Positions 43,497-52,712 of a stretch of 64,000 nucleotides of DNA are shown here, piece by piece. The position numbers were made by a program, and so were the translations under genes. How positions within the stretch are numbered: position 1 is the first letter of the stretch; each line of letters begins with the position of its first letter. The stretch covers positions 1 through 64,000 of the forward strand of contig CAYFPS010000014.1 in assembly GCA_964345075.1 (NCBI GenBank), in the 5' to 3' direction. Source of the DNA: CAYFPS01 sp964345075. GTDB lineage: Bacteria; CAIWAD01. Below the pieces are notes generated by a model. The model was not told the DNA's origin and made no database searches. It saw only the letters and a program-made list of their open reading frames with translations.

Positions 43497-44764
43497 TAGC
43501 GTCTCCTTCCTTTGAAAAGTCGCTTGATGATGCCCTTCTGCCCGCTTGGACAGGCACTTCCGTCTTCGTAAAAGCGCAGGCTAGCAAGCATCGGAACACT
43601 GCTCGGGTCAAAGCCCTCGTGATCTCGGGCCTGCATCGCCAGCAGTCCTATTCCAGTTGCAAAGTCGGGGCTGCTCAAGGTCTCGCCCGGTCCGCGAAAG
43701 CAGCTTGCACTACCACAGCGGCTGCTAAGCTGTGTTACACGACCGGCCAGATTGGGCAAGCCGGACAGCCGCGCGCTCCCACCGGTCAAAACCAGGCCCG
43801 CTCCCAGCTCATCGGTTGCATGCATTTTGCGCGCCTCGTCAGCCACCGTCTTGAGGATTTCCGAGACCCGTGCTTCAATCACGGTGGACATGCCTTTGCG
43901 ACTGATCCGCAGCCTGCCCGTACCCTGCACGTGCATGGCGCTCAACTCTTCTTCCTGAGCATTCTCGGCCACCGTTCCCCGCGAGCGAATCAGCTCTTCG
44001 GATTCGGTGATAGTCGTTTTCATCAGCATGGCCACATCCCGTGTGACATGGTTTCCGGCATAGCGTGTGACAAGGCTGTGCCGAATGCCACCCTTCCAGA
44101 AGTAGACGGACTCCGAAGTGCCGGCACCGATGTTCATCAGAGCCACGCCACGCTTGATGTCCTCGGGTTTCAGGGTTACCAGGGCGTCTGCCAATGGGGA
44201 ATAGACCAGACGCGTAACCTTGAGTCCGGCTCTCTCCATGACATCCAGCAGATTGTTGCGACTTGTGATACCGCCAAAAACCAGGTGCGCTTCGACGCTC
44301 AGGCGGTGGCCACTTAGCCCTACAGGATCATCAATCTGCTTGCCGTCCAGCTGGAAGGCCTGCGGGATCGTATGCAGCAGGCACTTGTCAATGGGAAGTT
44401 GAATACTCCGCGCCGAGCTCAGAACCTGTGATACATGCTCTTCGGTAACGGTGGTTCCAATGGCACCAGCACCAGCGCCCAGGCTGATCTCGCCTGTGGA
44501 ATTCATGCTGCAGATATGCTGACCGCTAATGGAAACCGCCACGTGCTCAATCGGCTGCTCTGCCATGTTAGATGCCAGCTCAACCGCCTGTCTGACGCTC
44601 TCCACTGCTGATCGCATATCGGTGATGACACCACTGGTCATGCCCCGTGATTCAACCAGCCCGATACCGAGCACCACGAGGACACCATCAGCCGCCAGAT
44701 GGCCGGCCAGGACACGTACACGGTGCGCGCCAAAATCAACGGAAGCGATCTGCAGTTCAGGCAC
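43496..44764 (-). CDS. ftsA: Cell division protein FtsA
   Basis: The actin-like membrane tether of FtsZ. It has IASVDFGAHRVRVLAG at the start, the 1C region (HVAVSISGQHI) and phosphate 2 (VALMNIGAGTSESVYFWKG). Next come the LVLTGGSARLSGL adenosine loop and an amphipathic basic tail (GIIKRLFKGRRR). I place the start at the GTG 44764, where GGAG lies nine bases upstream and which overlaps the ftsQ stop by eight bases; the longer frame to 44782 is possible. It is the more typical of the two FtsA proteins here. Confidence 0.92.
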   Translation of the reverse strand: MPELQIASVDFGAHRVRVLAGHLAADGVLVVLGIGLVESRGMTSGVITDMRSAVESVRQAVELASNMAEQPIEHVAVSISGQHICSMNSTGEISLGAGAGAIGTTVTEEHVSQVLSSARSIQLPIDKCLLHTIPQAFQLDGKQIDDPVGLSGHRLSVEAHLVFGGITSRNNLLDVMERAGLKVTRLVYSPLADALVTLKPEDIKRGVALMNIGAGTSESVYFWKGGIRHSLVTRYAGNHVTRDVAMLMKTTITESEELIRSRGTVAENAQEEELSAMHVQGTGRLRISRKGMSTVIEARVSEILKTVADEARKMHATDELGAGLVLTGGSARLSGLPNLAGRVTQLSSRCGSASCFRGPGETLSSPDFATGIGLLAMQARDHEGFDPSSVPMLASLRFYEDGSACPSGQKGIIKRLFKGRRR

Positions 44765-45503
44765 GGGCTTTTCTCCACACAAGCTGATTGGTGAATCTCA
44801 AATCCAGTTCCTGCCACACGGCCCATTCGTTTACACAGTTCCTGCGGGCTACTTCCAAAAGGCTCAAACCATGGTCCCATCTGCCAGCGGGCAGCAGAAC
44901 ACGACAGTCTGATCCTTTAAGCCAGAGTTTCCTGGCCGCGCCCCACTCCATGACGTTGAGCTCTTCAAAGAGCCTTGGATGCCGAACACGAAAATCAACC
45001 AGGCTTTCCAGCAGCTCCTTCAGGCTCTCCGTTCCCGCTGCGAGTCGAATGATGGGCAGCTCTTCCTGTTGCAATGCAAGTGGCCGCGTGTTCCCGTCCG
45101 TGCAGAGCAGTCGCCGCGAGCCAGCGGTTTCAAGTAGAGCAATCGGACGCGCTTCAAGCACCTGCACTTCAATGGCGTCCGGCCAGTCACGGATCACGCG
45201 CAATCGGTCGATCCAAGGGTCCTGACCGAGATAGAGAGCCAGCGAGTCCTGATTCATCCCCACCAATGAGTGGCCTCCGAGGGCATCCAGCGCAGCGACC
45301 AGCCGCTCGCGATCGGCTCGCTCACAGCCCGTCAGCCGCCACTCACTGATGGCAAAGATCTCGCTCCCTTTCGCCCAGTCTTTCATGCGACCGGCAAGCA
45401 TCGTCCCACCCCAGCCCAATCCCAGCAGAATGGCCAGAAGAAGCGATCCACCCAGAACACGCAAAACTCTCTCGGAGCGTCTGTGCCTGCTTCTACGCGA
45501 CAT
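44757..45503 (-). CDS. ftsQ: Cell division protein FtsQ
   Basis: A 248-residue bitopic membrane protein of the divisome. After a basic cytoplasmic N-terminus comes one membrane helix (GGSLLLAILLGLGWGGTML), then a POTRA domain (FAISEWRLTGC...WIDRLRVIRDWPDAIEVQVLEARP shows the family pattern of a final VxxxxP) and a beta domain. It overlaps murB by 11 bases and ftsA by eight. Sequence conservation in this family is low; context makes the call firm. Confidence 0.88.
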   Translation of the reverse strand: MSRRSRHRRSERVLRVLGGSLLLAILLGLGWGGTMLAGRMKDWAKGSEIFAISEWRLTGCERADRERLVAALDALGGHSLVGMNQDSLALYLGQDPWIDRLRVIRDWPDAIEVQVLEARPIALLETAGSRRLLCTDGNTRPLALQQEELPIIRLAAGTESLKELLESLVDFRVRHPRLFEELNVMEWGAARKLWLKGSDCRVLLPAGRWDHGLSLLEVARRNCVNEWAVWQELDLRFTNQLVWRKARA

Positions 45504-46392
45504 GACGAAACTCCTCAGCCAGTTCTACCTGAAACTGCTCGTAAACCTTGCGCTTGATCAGCTCCACCAGCATCAGCACGTCGCTACTGGTAGCAGTGCC
45601 CGTGTTCTCAATGAAGTTGGCGTGGACCTCACTCACCCGTGCACCGCCGACAGCAAGCCCCTTGAGTCCGGCCGCCTCAATCAATCGTCCTGGATAGTCA
45701 CCCTCGGGACGGCGGAACACACTTCCGCATGTGGCTGCGCGCAATGGCTGTGTATTACGTCGATAGTCCTGAAAGGACTGAATGCGGGACTGAATCTCCG
45801 CGGCGTCATCTCGCCTTAGCTGGAAACGTGCCTGTATCACAATCTCGTCGCTGGCCAGGCCGCGTGCCTTGCGATAGGTCAGATCAAGTTCTGCGGCGGA
45901 TCGTGTGCTGTGTTTACCATCCGCGCTCAAAAGCTCAGCATCAAGCAGGTACTCAGAGGTTTCTGTTCCATGGGCTCCGGCATTCATGCGAATCATTCCA
46001 CCCAGTGTGGCCGGAATGCCCGTCATGAACTCAAGGCCGGCAAGTCCTTCGCTGACGCAGGCGCGGCAAATGCTGGTTGCAGCAGCAGCAGCACCAGCTT
46101 GAAGGACTTCTCCCTTTACCTGGATCCAGGCAAAGCCCTGTCCAAGCTGTATCACAAGGCCGCGCAGTCCGGCAGTGTCAATCAGCAGATTTGAAGCCTT
46201 GCCGATAACCAGGACTGCAACACCCTCTGCATGAACCAGCCGAAGCACTCTGGCCAGTTCTTCTGGCGAATCGGGCCTGAAAAGAAGCTCGGCCGGTCCA
46301 CCAATCTTCCAGGTGGAGAGTGGCGCGAGCCTGGCTTCTGCCTGACAGCGATCCGGGTAGAGTGCCTGCACTTGCTTTAGCACGGAGTTCAT
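45493..46392 (-). CDS. murB: UDP-N-acetylenolpyruvoylglucosamine reductase
   Basis: The FAD enzyme that makes UDP-MurNAc in peptidoglycan synthesis. A FAD-binding domain is visible (STWKIGGPAELLF, then IGKASNLLI and GLEFMTGIPATLGGMIRMNAGAHG). The C-terminal domain has CGSVFRRPEGDYPGRLIEAAGLKG with the catalytic Ser and then AVGGARVSEVHANFIENTG. 299 residues, type II length. The start at 46392 overlaps the ftsW stop (ATGA), so the long upstream frame is not used. Set between ftsW and ftsQ. Confidence 0.95.
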   Translation of the reverse strand: MNSVLKQVQALYPDRCQAEARLAPLSTWKIGGPAELLFRPDSPEELARVLRLVHAEGVAVLVIGKASNLLIDTAGLRGLVIQLGQGFAWIQVKGEVLQAGAAAAATSICRACVSEGLAGLEFMTGIPATLGGMIRMNAGAHGTETSEYLLDAELLSADGKHSTRSAAELDLTYRKARGLASDEIVIQARFQLRRDDAAEIQSRIQSFQDYRRNTQPLRAATCGSVFRRPEGDYPGRLIEAAGLKGLAVGGARVSEVHANFIENTGTATSSDVLMLVELIKRKVYEQFQVELAEEFRHVA

Positions 46393-47546
46393 GACATCTC
46401 CCTTCCCGGCTGCAGCTTGCGAGCCTGATAGGAGATATTGAGCAGGATGCCCAGCGCGCCCAGCATGGTGATCATGGACGTGCCGCCATAGCTGAAGAGT
46501 GGAAGCGTCTGGCCTGTTACGGGAAACAAGCCAGTGGCGACATAGATGTTGATCACGGAATGCATGAAGAAAATGCCGATGATGCCAAGGGCCAGCATGC
46601 GGGCGAAAGGATCCTGTGAGCGGCGAACAATCTGCAGTCCTCTGAGGAAAAGCAGCAGATAAAGCAGCACGATCACAGTGCAACCAACGAAGCCGTACTC
46701 TTCACCGAAAATGGCGAAGATGAAATCGTTGAATGGCTCGGCCACATAGAAGAGCTTCTGCATGGAATTGCCCGGGCCCTGTCCGACATAACCGCCCCGG
46801 CCCAGTGCAATAAGCGCCTGCACCTGCTGATTGCTGCCAGCGAGGGGATTCGTCAGGGATTGCAGCCAGTCCAGAATACGCGCCTGACTGTTGGAGATGA
46901 GCATCAGCATGGCTGTGAAACCGGCCAGAGCGGTACTCAGCGCGGCGATCACCCAGGAAAGGGGAACTCCCGCAATAAACACCATAAGACCAAATGCGCC
47001 CGTGATACCGATCATCATTGACTTGTTCGGCTGCAGCAGAAGCGTGACCATCATCAGGCCGTAAAGAAGAATCAGCGGAATGAGAGACTTCCATTGCGCC
47101 TTCCAGTCTTCCATGCGCGAGAGCACAAGGGCAGCCACGAGCAGGAAGGCGAACTTGCTCAGGTCGATTGGCTGAAAAGCAAAGGAGCCGATGCGGAGCC
47201 AACGCTTGGCGCCATTCAGCGGCGACTGTGTAAGCGTGCCCATGAGCATCAAGAGGCCGACGATACCCAGCGGCCAGGCCAGCTTCTTCCAGAAGCGGTA
47301 ATCGATGGTCGAGGCAATCATCAGGGCGGCAAATCCGACCAGCGCACGCACAAGGTGCCGAACAAGATAATGGCCCAGGAAGCCCTCGTTCATGGCGTGC
47401 GCCATCGAAGCAGAGTACACGCTGAGTGATCCAGCAAAAAGCAGCAGAACGATAATTGTAATCGTATACGGGTCGAGTCTGCTTTCCGATCCACCGCGTG
47501 ATACACGAAAGGCGCCCTGCCCCTCAGGCTGACTCAGGTGCTTCAT
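46389..47546 (-). CDS. ftsW: SEDS-family peptidoglycan glycosyltransferase FtsW
   Basis: A polytopic inner-membrane protein that polymerises lipid II at the septum together with FtsI. About ten membrane helices are visible. Family stretches are LNGAKRWLRIGSFAFQPIDLSKFA, IALGRGGYVGQGPGNS, FIFAIFGEEYGFVG and LPLFSYGGTSMI. The 385-residue length and position between murF and murB support FtsW rather than RodA. It overlaps murB and murF by four bases on each side. Confidence 0.94.
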   Translation of the reverse strand: MKHLSQPEGQGAFRVSRGGSESRLDPYTITIIVLLLFAGSLSVYSASMAHAMNEGFLGHYLVRHLVRALVGFAALMIASTIDYRFWKKLAWPLGIVGLLMLMGTLTQSPLNGAKRWLRIGSFAFQPIDLSKFAFLLVAALVLSRMEDWKAQWKSLIPLILLYGLMMVTLLLQPNKSMMIGITGAFGLMVFIAGVPLSWVIAALSTALAGFTAMLMLISNSQARILDWLQSLTNPLAGSNQQVQALIALGRGGYVGQGPGNSMQKLFYVAEPFNDFIFAIFGEEYGFVGCTVIVLLYLLLFLRGLQIVRRSQDPFARMLALGIIGIFFMHSVINIYVATGLFPVTGQTLPLFSYGGTSMITMLGALGILLNISYQARKLQPGREMS

Positions 47547-48904
47547 GCTGCAGCCTCCAGTGCCTCGAGACCGGCAAGGAGCTTTTCCAGACCAGCACTG
47601 CGACTACCTTTTGCCAGAAGGACACCACCAGCAAAACCCTTCAGCTCTTCCTTCAGTTCCTTGGCGTTGTTGACCCTGCGAACAGGCAGCGTGCTGTCTG
47701 CCAGCTCCTGCCTGATAACCTCAAATCCAGCGTGATCGCCCTTGAGCAGCAGAAGATCGGGGGCCGCCCTCTTCACGGCGGCGGCAACCTGGCGATGTCC
47801 TTCTACCAGATAGTCACCCAGTTCTTCCATGCCGCCCAGTAGCGCAACCTTTGCGCCATTCAGTCTGATTGCCGCAAGCGTCTGCAGTGCCGCAATCATC
47901 GACATGGGATTCGCGTTGTAGGAATCATCCAGGAGGGTCCAGCTGCCCATGGTCCGGGGACGCATGCGCCCTTCGCCACCGGGATCCTGCACAAGGCCTT
48001 CAGCAATGCCCTCTGGTGAAAGACCAAGGGCCTGCGCCATGGCGGAAGCGGCGAAGGCACACTCGAAGTAGGCCCGGCCCGGCAAGGGAAGACACACTTC
48101 TTGTGATGCAATGACCAGGAGCCACCGGGCAAGCTCATCCTGCCCGGTGATCTCCAGGTATTGATCCGCTCCCAGCTCACAACGCTCGAGCGAATACGTG
48201 CTGCGACGCCATTCTGTTTGTATCTCAGCCTTCAAGGCTTGATCATCTTCGTTTACAAGGAGCAGGCCGCCCTTTGCTGCCAGCCAGCGGTAGAGGGCTG
48301 CCTTCTCATGAGCAATCACGGCAATGCTGCCCGTGCCTTCCAGATGGGCCGGGTGCACGTTTGTAACACAGCCGGCATCAGGCTCGGCAATGGCCACCAG
48401 CCTTTCCATCTCGCCCGGCCTGGACATGCCAAGCTCCAGCACATGGAAGGCTTCTTTGGTGGTGATTGTATTGAGCATGGAAAGAGGCAGGCCGATCAGC
48501 GAATTGCGATTGCCTTCGATTTGTGTCACCGTGTGACGAGTGGCCAGCAGCTTGGCGCAAATGCGGCGCGTCGTCGTCTTGCCATTGGATCCAGTAAAAG
48601 CCACAACCTTGCCCTGCATGGCCCTGCGCCTCTGCCGTGCACAGTCGGCAAGCGCGGCAACAGGATCGTTGATGGCCAGAACCTGCTCATGCGAGAGCCA
48701 TTGGGAATCGAGGCCCGGTGCTTCGGCGATGATCCAGCTCGCGCCGGAATCAAGGACCTGCCCGATGTACCTTCTGCCATCCTGCTGCTCTCCCGGGATG
48801 GCAACAAAGGCCATACCGGGTTTAATCAGGCGCGAGTCCACTTCCAGCTTGGGGGACGAGGCGGGAACAAAGATTTCCTGAAGCTTTGCCAGCGGGTTGA
48901 TCAT
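47543..48904 (-). CDS. murF: UDP-MurNAc-tripeptide D-alanyl-D-alanine ligase
   Basis: Adds D-Ala-D-Ala to the peptidoglycan precursor. Mur ligase layout: an N-terminal substrate domain, an ATP-binding central domain with GSNGKTTTRRI, LELGMSRPGEMERL and NVHPAHLEGTGS, and a C-terminal domain starting LLDDSYNANPMSM. 453 residues. Its start overlaps the ftsI stop by four bases. It is the only Mur ligase in this cluster; murE, murD and murC are not nearby. Confidence 0.94.
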   Translation of the reverse strand: MINPLAKLQEIFVPASSPKLEVDSRLIKPGMAFVAIPGEQQDGRRYIGQVLDSGASWIIAEAPGLDSQWLSHEQVLAINDPVAALADCARQRRRAMQGKVVAFTGSNGKTTTRRICAKLLATRHTVTQIEGNRNSLIGLPLSMLNTITTKEAFHVLELGMSRPGEMERLVAIAEPDAGCVTNVHPAHLEGTGSIAVIAHEKAALYRWLAAKGGLLLVNEDDQALKAEIQTEWRRSTYSLERCELGADQYLEITGQDELARWLLVIASQEVCLPLPGRAYFECAFAASAMAQALGLSPEGIAEGLVQDPGGEGRMRPRTMGSWTLLDDSYNANPMSMIAALQTLAAIRLNGAKVALLGGMEELGDYLVEGHRQVAAAVKRAAPDLLLLKGDHAGFEVIRQELADSTLPVRRVNNAKELKEELKGFAGGVLLAKGSRSAGLEKLLAGLEALEAAA

Positions 48905-50715
48905 GGGCGCAGCTCCGAGAGCAGGGCATCCTTGGGAAGTTCCATGGGAGGAAGTTCACGGCTTGTATCACCGGCCCAGATGACAGGGTCGAGCGTCAGG
49001 CGCCGATCCTCATCGGACTCGGCAAAGCGTTCCATGATCTGCTTGAATACCGGAGCCGCAACGGTTCCGCCGTAGACGGCTCCACGGGGCGTATCCACCA
49101 GCACGAGACCAGCCAGGCGCCGTCCATTAAGGTCAGCGAAGCCGGCAAAGGAAGCGATGTAATCACGATTGGAGTAACCGCCTTCGGGCTTCAGCTTCTG
49201 GGCCGTTCCTGTTTTACCACCAATGCGGACATGTTCGCTGGCAGCACGTTTGCCGGTACCCTCATTGACTGTGTAGACGAGCAATTCCTGCAGACGGCGT
49301 GCCGTTGCCGGACTCATCACACGCCGGATCACAACACGCTCGGACTCTTCGAGGCCCGCTTCGCCATGAACGGCCGCCAGCAAACGCGGCTTGACGAGGA
49401 CGCCATCATTGGCCACCGCGCCAAATGCCGCCGCTACTTGCAGGGCTGTAGCCGCTACACCCTGCCCCATGGCAATGTTTGCGTACTCGACCGGCCCCCA
49501 GCGATCCAGCGAAAGCAGCAGACCAGCTGCTTCACCCGGAAGGTCAATGCCCAGCTGCTGGCCGAAACCAAAATTGCGGGACATGACATAGAGCTTTTCA
49601 CGCTCCATGCGCTCGGCCAGCACGGCGGTTCCAATGTTTGAGGAAAGCGCAAAAATGTCGCGCACGCTCAGCGTGTCGTAGCCATCGTGATCCGAGTCCT
49701 GTATCACACGGTTGGCAACGCGGTATGCACCCTTGTGGCAGTAGACGCCTTCTTCAAAGTCGTCCAGAAATCCAGCTTCGATCAGGGCGGCGTAGGTGAT
49801 GAGCTTGTACGTGGAGCCGGGCTCATACATGTCGGAAATGCAGCGAACACGGGCAGCCTCGGGCGTGTAACCAGCCCGGTTGTTCGGATCCAGTGGCGGC
49901 CAGCTGGCCAGAGCAAGCAAACTGCCGTCGGCCGGATCAAGCAGCACAACCTGCCCGGAAAGCGCGTTCCATTTTTCCACGGCTGCAGCCAGCTCTTCTT
50001 CAGCAATGGCCTGACAGCGCAGATCCAGAAAGAGCTTCAAGTCCTGTCCGGGCGTCGCTTCGTGTGACTCCGAATCGACAACTGCCAGTTCCCGGCCCCC
50101 GGCAGTAGTAATCACGACTTCCTGGCCGTGTACGCCGCTAAGCCGGTTGTGATAACCCGCCTCCAGGCCGCCAATCGGCTGGTTCTCGTGATTCATGATC
50201 CCCAGCAGATTTCCTGCGACCTGCCCCTGCGGGTAGATTCGCATGCCCGTGCGGGAGAGATAGAAGCCATGAATCAACTTGGATTTGAGCGACCTTACCA
50301 GCGGCTCGGGGACATTGCGATTGAGGATAAGGCGGCTGCGCGGAGATGCCTTTGAACACTCCGCAGCAAGAAGCTTCTTCAGCTCCTTCAGCGAGCGTCC
50401 ACTGACCGGCTGAATCAGCTCAGCCGTACGGTCAACATTGCGGATCTGCCTGGGGTTGATCTCCACGTCATAGTAGTGCAGGAGCTCAACTGCCATCAGG
50501 TTGTCGCGGCAATCACTGATGCTGCCCCTGGGCGCTGTGATCTCGCGCTGCCGATGTAGCTGCCGCTCAAAGGCCGTGTCGAGCTTGTCCTTCCACAGAA
50601 ACTGCACGGCTGCCAGCTTGACCAGCACAAGCCCGAAAACGAGCATGCCAATCAGTCGCAGGACCACAAGTCGACCCCGGTAGGCAAAGGGTCTGACAGC
50701 ACGCAGCTTTCTCAT
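48901..50715 (-). CDS. ftsI: Septal peptidoglycan transpeptidase (PBP3/FtsI)
   Basis: A class B penicillin-binding protein that crosslinks septal peptidoglycan. One N-terminal membrane helix (VVLRLIGMLVFGLVLVKLAAV) is followed by the pedestal domain with APRGSISD. The transpeptidase domain has the three active-site motifs: STYK in EPGSTYKL, SSN in ALSSNIG and KTG in GGKTGTAQ. I chose the start at 50715 with GGAGGG upstream; it gives 604 residues and overlaps ftsL by four bases. No C-terminal PASTA domain. Confidence 0.95.
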   Translation of the reverse strand: MRKLRAVRPFAYRGRLVVLRLIGMLVFGLVLVKLAAVQFLWKDKLDTAFERQLHRQREITAPRGSISDCRDNLMAVELLHYYDVEINPRQIRNVDRTAELIQPVSGRSLKELKKLLAAECSKASPRSRLILNRNVPEPLVRSLKSKLIHGFYLSRTGMRIYPQGQVAGNLLGIMNHENQPIGGLEAGYHNRLSGVHGQEVVITTAGGRELAVVDSESHEATPGQDLKLFLDLRCQAIAEEELAAAVEKWNALSGQVVLLDPADGSLLALASWPPLDPNNRAGYTPEAARVRCISDMYEPGSTYKLITYAALIEAGFLDDFEEGVYCHKGAYRVANRVIQDSDHDGYDTLSVRDIFALSSNIGTAVLAERMEREKLYVMSRNFGFGQQLGIDLPGEAAGLLLSLDRWGPVEYANIAMGQGVAATALQVAAAFGAVANDGVLVKPRLLAAVHGEAGLEESERVVIRRVMSPATARRLQELLVYTVNEGTGKRAASEHVRIGGKTGTAQKLKPEGGYSNRDYIASFAGFADLNGRRLAGLVLVDTPRGAVYGGTVAAPVFKQIMERFAESDEDRRLTLDPVIWAGDTSRELPPMELPKDALLSELRP

Positions 50716-51062
50716 GGCCGCCCTCCTGCCAGGCGGGTGTTGGCCCGGCGCGCCTGTCCCTTGCCTAGTACGATATGGGCGACGCCGTCGCGCGGCCAGA
50801 CCATACCAATCCTCCGCGCATCCCGCTCGATACGCGCAAAGGCGCACATCCCCTCATAACGGGTCTTGAGTAGCTGAAGTTCGCCTTCCCAGGAAGCCGT
50901 GACACGCTGCTCTTCAAAGAGCTGATTCTCCAGTTTCTGGGTAAGCAGTGCTTTCCAGCTCATGGCGAAAATGATGCCGGCAGCCAGCAGAAAGAGCGGC
51001 AGGCGTGTGCGCAAAAAGCCGAACTGGCTGCGAATGTCTGGCCGGGAGGAGCGCCGTGGCAT
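50712..51062 (-). CDS. ftsL: Cell division protein FtsL-like
   Basis: A 116-residue bitopic protein: basic N-terminus, one membrane helix (LPLFLLAAGIIFAMSWKAL), then a coiled-coil stretch (QKLENQLFEEQRVTASWEGELQ). Its start overlaps the rsmH stop by one base and its end overlaps ftsI by four. FtsL is poorly conserved; the call rests on topology, length and the fixed place between rsmH and ftsI. It would pair with FtsB and FtsQ in the divisome. Confidence 0.82.
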   Translation of the reverse strand: MPRRSSRPDIRSQFGFLRTRLPLFLLAAGIIFAMSWKALLTQKLENQLFEEQRVTASWEGELQLLKTRYEGMCAFARIERDARRIGMVWPRDGVAHIVLGKGQARRANTRLAGGRP

Positions 51063-51988
51063 CAGCTTGTCTCCCCCAGCTTCTGAATCACACGAAGTCT
51101 TGCCGAGCGGCTGCGCGGGTTGGAATCCTTTTCGCCAGCGCCGGGCTGAACGGCCTTGCGTGTTACAGCCGTGGCCAGAGCAGTCTGTACTTTTCTGGGT
51201 GCGCCACGTGGGGTGAAGTCGGGCTCCTGCCCACACCAGCTGCGGAAGCAACGTTTGGTCAGACGGTCTTCAAGGCTGTGATAACTGATCACGGCAAGGC
51301 GACCGCCGGGCGCGAGGCGCTTGAAGGCCTGACTCAGTCCGGACTGAAGCTCCTCCATTTCGCCATTCACTTCAATCCGCAGTGCTTGAAAAACCTGGCT
51401 GAGCCATTTGTAAGACTGATGAGTCCCAAAGGCGCCTTCAAGCAGGCGCACCAGCTCGGTAGTGTCATTGAACAGGCAGGCTGAACGGGCTTCGTGTATC
51501 ACACGAGCCATGCGGCGCCAATTTCTGACTTCCCCATAATTGCGCAGGCATTCACCAATGGCGCGCTCGTCGGCTGTCCGCAGAAATTCGCCGGCACTTT
51601 GTCCGGTGCGTCGATCCATGCGCATGTCGAGGGGACCTTGCCGCATGAAGGAAAAGCCGCGGCTGGCTTCGTCAAGCTGATGGGATGAGACGCCAAGATC
51701 CATCAGGACTCCGGTGAATAACAACTCGGGCGGAAGGAGCTGATCCAGAGTGGAAAAGGCTCCCTGTATCACATGGAAGCGACTGTCGCCAGACCAGTCC
51801 TGCGCTGCCACGTGCGCAATTGCATCCTCGTCACGATCAAGGGCCCAGTGCCTGCCTTTTTGATCGAGCCTGGACAGGATGGCCCGGCTGTGTCCGCCGC
51901 CTCCCATCGTACAATCCAGATAGAGTCCACTCCTGGAGGTGACAAGCTGTTCAAGCACCTCCCCGAGAAGTACGGGTTCGTGATACAT
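51062..51988 (-). CDS. rsmH: 16S rRNA (cytosine-1402 N4) methyltransferase
   Basis: Methylates N4 of C1402 in 16S rRNA. The family start MYHEPVLLGEVLEQL is present, then the SAM-binding loop (LDCTMGGGGHSRAIL). LMDLGVSSHQLDEASRGFSF and PGGRLAVISYHSLEDRLTKRCF complete the signature. 308 residues. The octamer GTGATACA on the plus strand overlaps its start codon. Classical place between mraZ and ftsL, though here a STAS gene intervenes. Confidence 0.96.
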   Translation of the reverse strand: MYHEPVLLGEVLEQLVTSRSGLYLDCTMGGGGHSRAILSRLDQKGRHWALDRDEDAIAHVAAQDWSGDSRFHVIQGAFSTLDQLLPPELLFTGVLMDLGVSSHQLDEASRGFSFMRQGPLDMRMDRRTGQSAGEFLRTADERAIGECLRNYGEVRNWRRMARVIHEARSACLFNDTTELVRLLEGAFGTHQSYKWLSQVFQALRIEVNGEMEELQSGLSQAFKRLAPGGRLAVISYHSLEDRLTKRCFRSWCGQEPDFTPRGAPRKVQTALATAVTRKAVQPGAGEKDSNPRSRSARLRVIQKLGETS

Positions 51989-51996
51989 GGCTCGAT

Positions 51997-52287
51997 TCAG
52001 GCGGCCTGCTGCGCGCCTTTTATGCAGTGTTGACTTCCAAATGAGGAATGGGGAAGGCCGGCAAATTCGATTCGCTTGCCCAGCGGAGCCCGTGACATCA
52101 TCCCCGCAAGCAGCGCGGGCAGTTCCGGATCTGCCGAATTGGCAAGTCGCCGCATGTCGAACAACACGGTTCTCTCAACGGGCAGCACGCGCAGCAGGAA
52201 TTCAAGCTGGCTGATCCCTGAATCATCCAGCCGACCCCTCAGCCGGAAAAGATCCAGATTCGCCTGACTGCGCTGTACAATGTGCAT
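51997..52287 (-). CDS. STAS-domain protein inserted between mraZ and rsmH
   Basis: A 96-residue protein with the pattern of a STAS (anti-anti-sigma) domain: LDLFRLRGRLDDSGISQLEF is the first strand-helix unit, VLFDMRRLANSADPELPALL the second with a Ser near the usual phospho-site, and KRIEFAGLP the third strand. The ATG at 52287 has GGAAGG ten bases upstream; a TTG three codons earlier is possible. It lies five bases after mraZ. STAS proteins often switch sigma factors or other partners. A gene of this kind is not a usual member of the division cluster. Confidence 0.7.
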   Translation of the reverse strand: MHIVQRSQANLDLFRLRGRLDDSGISQLEFLLRVLPVERTVLFDMRRLANSADPELPALLAGMMSRAPLGKRIEFAGLPHSSFGSQHCIKGAQQAA

Positions 52288-52292
52288 CGAGA

Positions 52293-52712
52293 TCAACCTT
52301 CCCTTGTGTCTTCGGCAATGTGACGTTCGAACTCTTCCGGGTCCCAGATCTGCACATGACGAAGAAAGCCGACGAGCTTGATCACACCACCCTTGGCCAG
52401 CTTTGCGCCCTTGATGTGGGCAGCAGGAATCTTGATTCGACCCTGGGCATCAACCGTGCACGGAAAGCTCGAGCTGATGCGGCGGTGAATCCACACGCGG
52501 TCACGGGGGTTGTCCGGATCCATTTTGGCAGCCTTGTCCTTGATCTGCTCATATTCTTCGGCAGAATAAAGCGCAAGACTGCTGTCATAGTCACGGGTGA
52601 TGTAAAGCAGGCTTTCCTGATCAGGAGCAAGAGCCTCCCGGAAGGCAGGCGGAAGCTTGACGCGACCTTTCACGTCCAGGGAATAATCGTATTCGCCCGT
52701 AAGGAGGGCCAT
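52293..52712 (-). CDS. mraZ: Transcriptional regulator MraZ
   Basis: A 139-residue DNA-binding protein of the AbrB-like swapped-hairpin fold that represses or tunes the division cluster in which it lies. Two SpoVT-AbrB halves are visible: YDYSLDVKGRVKLPPAFREAL and FPCTVDAQGRIKIPAAHIKGAK, each with the DxxGR motif. First gene of the cluster. GTGGGA boxes upstream are its likely operator. Confidence 0.95.
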   Translation of the reverse strand: MALLTGEYDYSLDVKGRVKLPPAFREALAPDQESLLYITRDYDSSLALYSAEEYEQIKDKAAKMDPDNPRDRVWIHRRISSSFPCTVDAQGRIKIPAAHIKGAKLAKGGVIKLVGFLRHVQIWDPEEFERHIAEDTREG

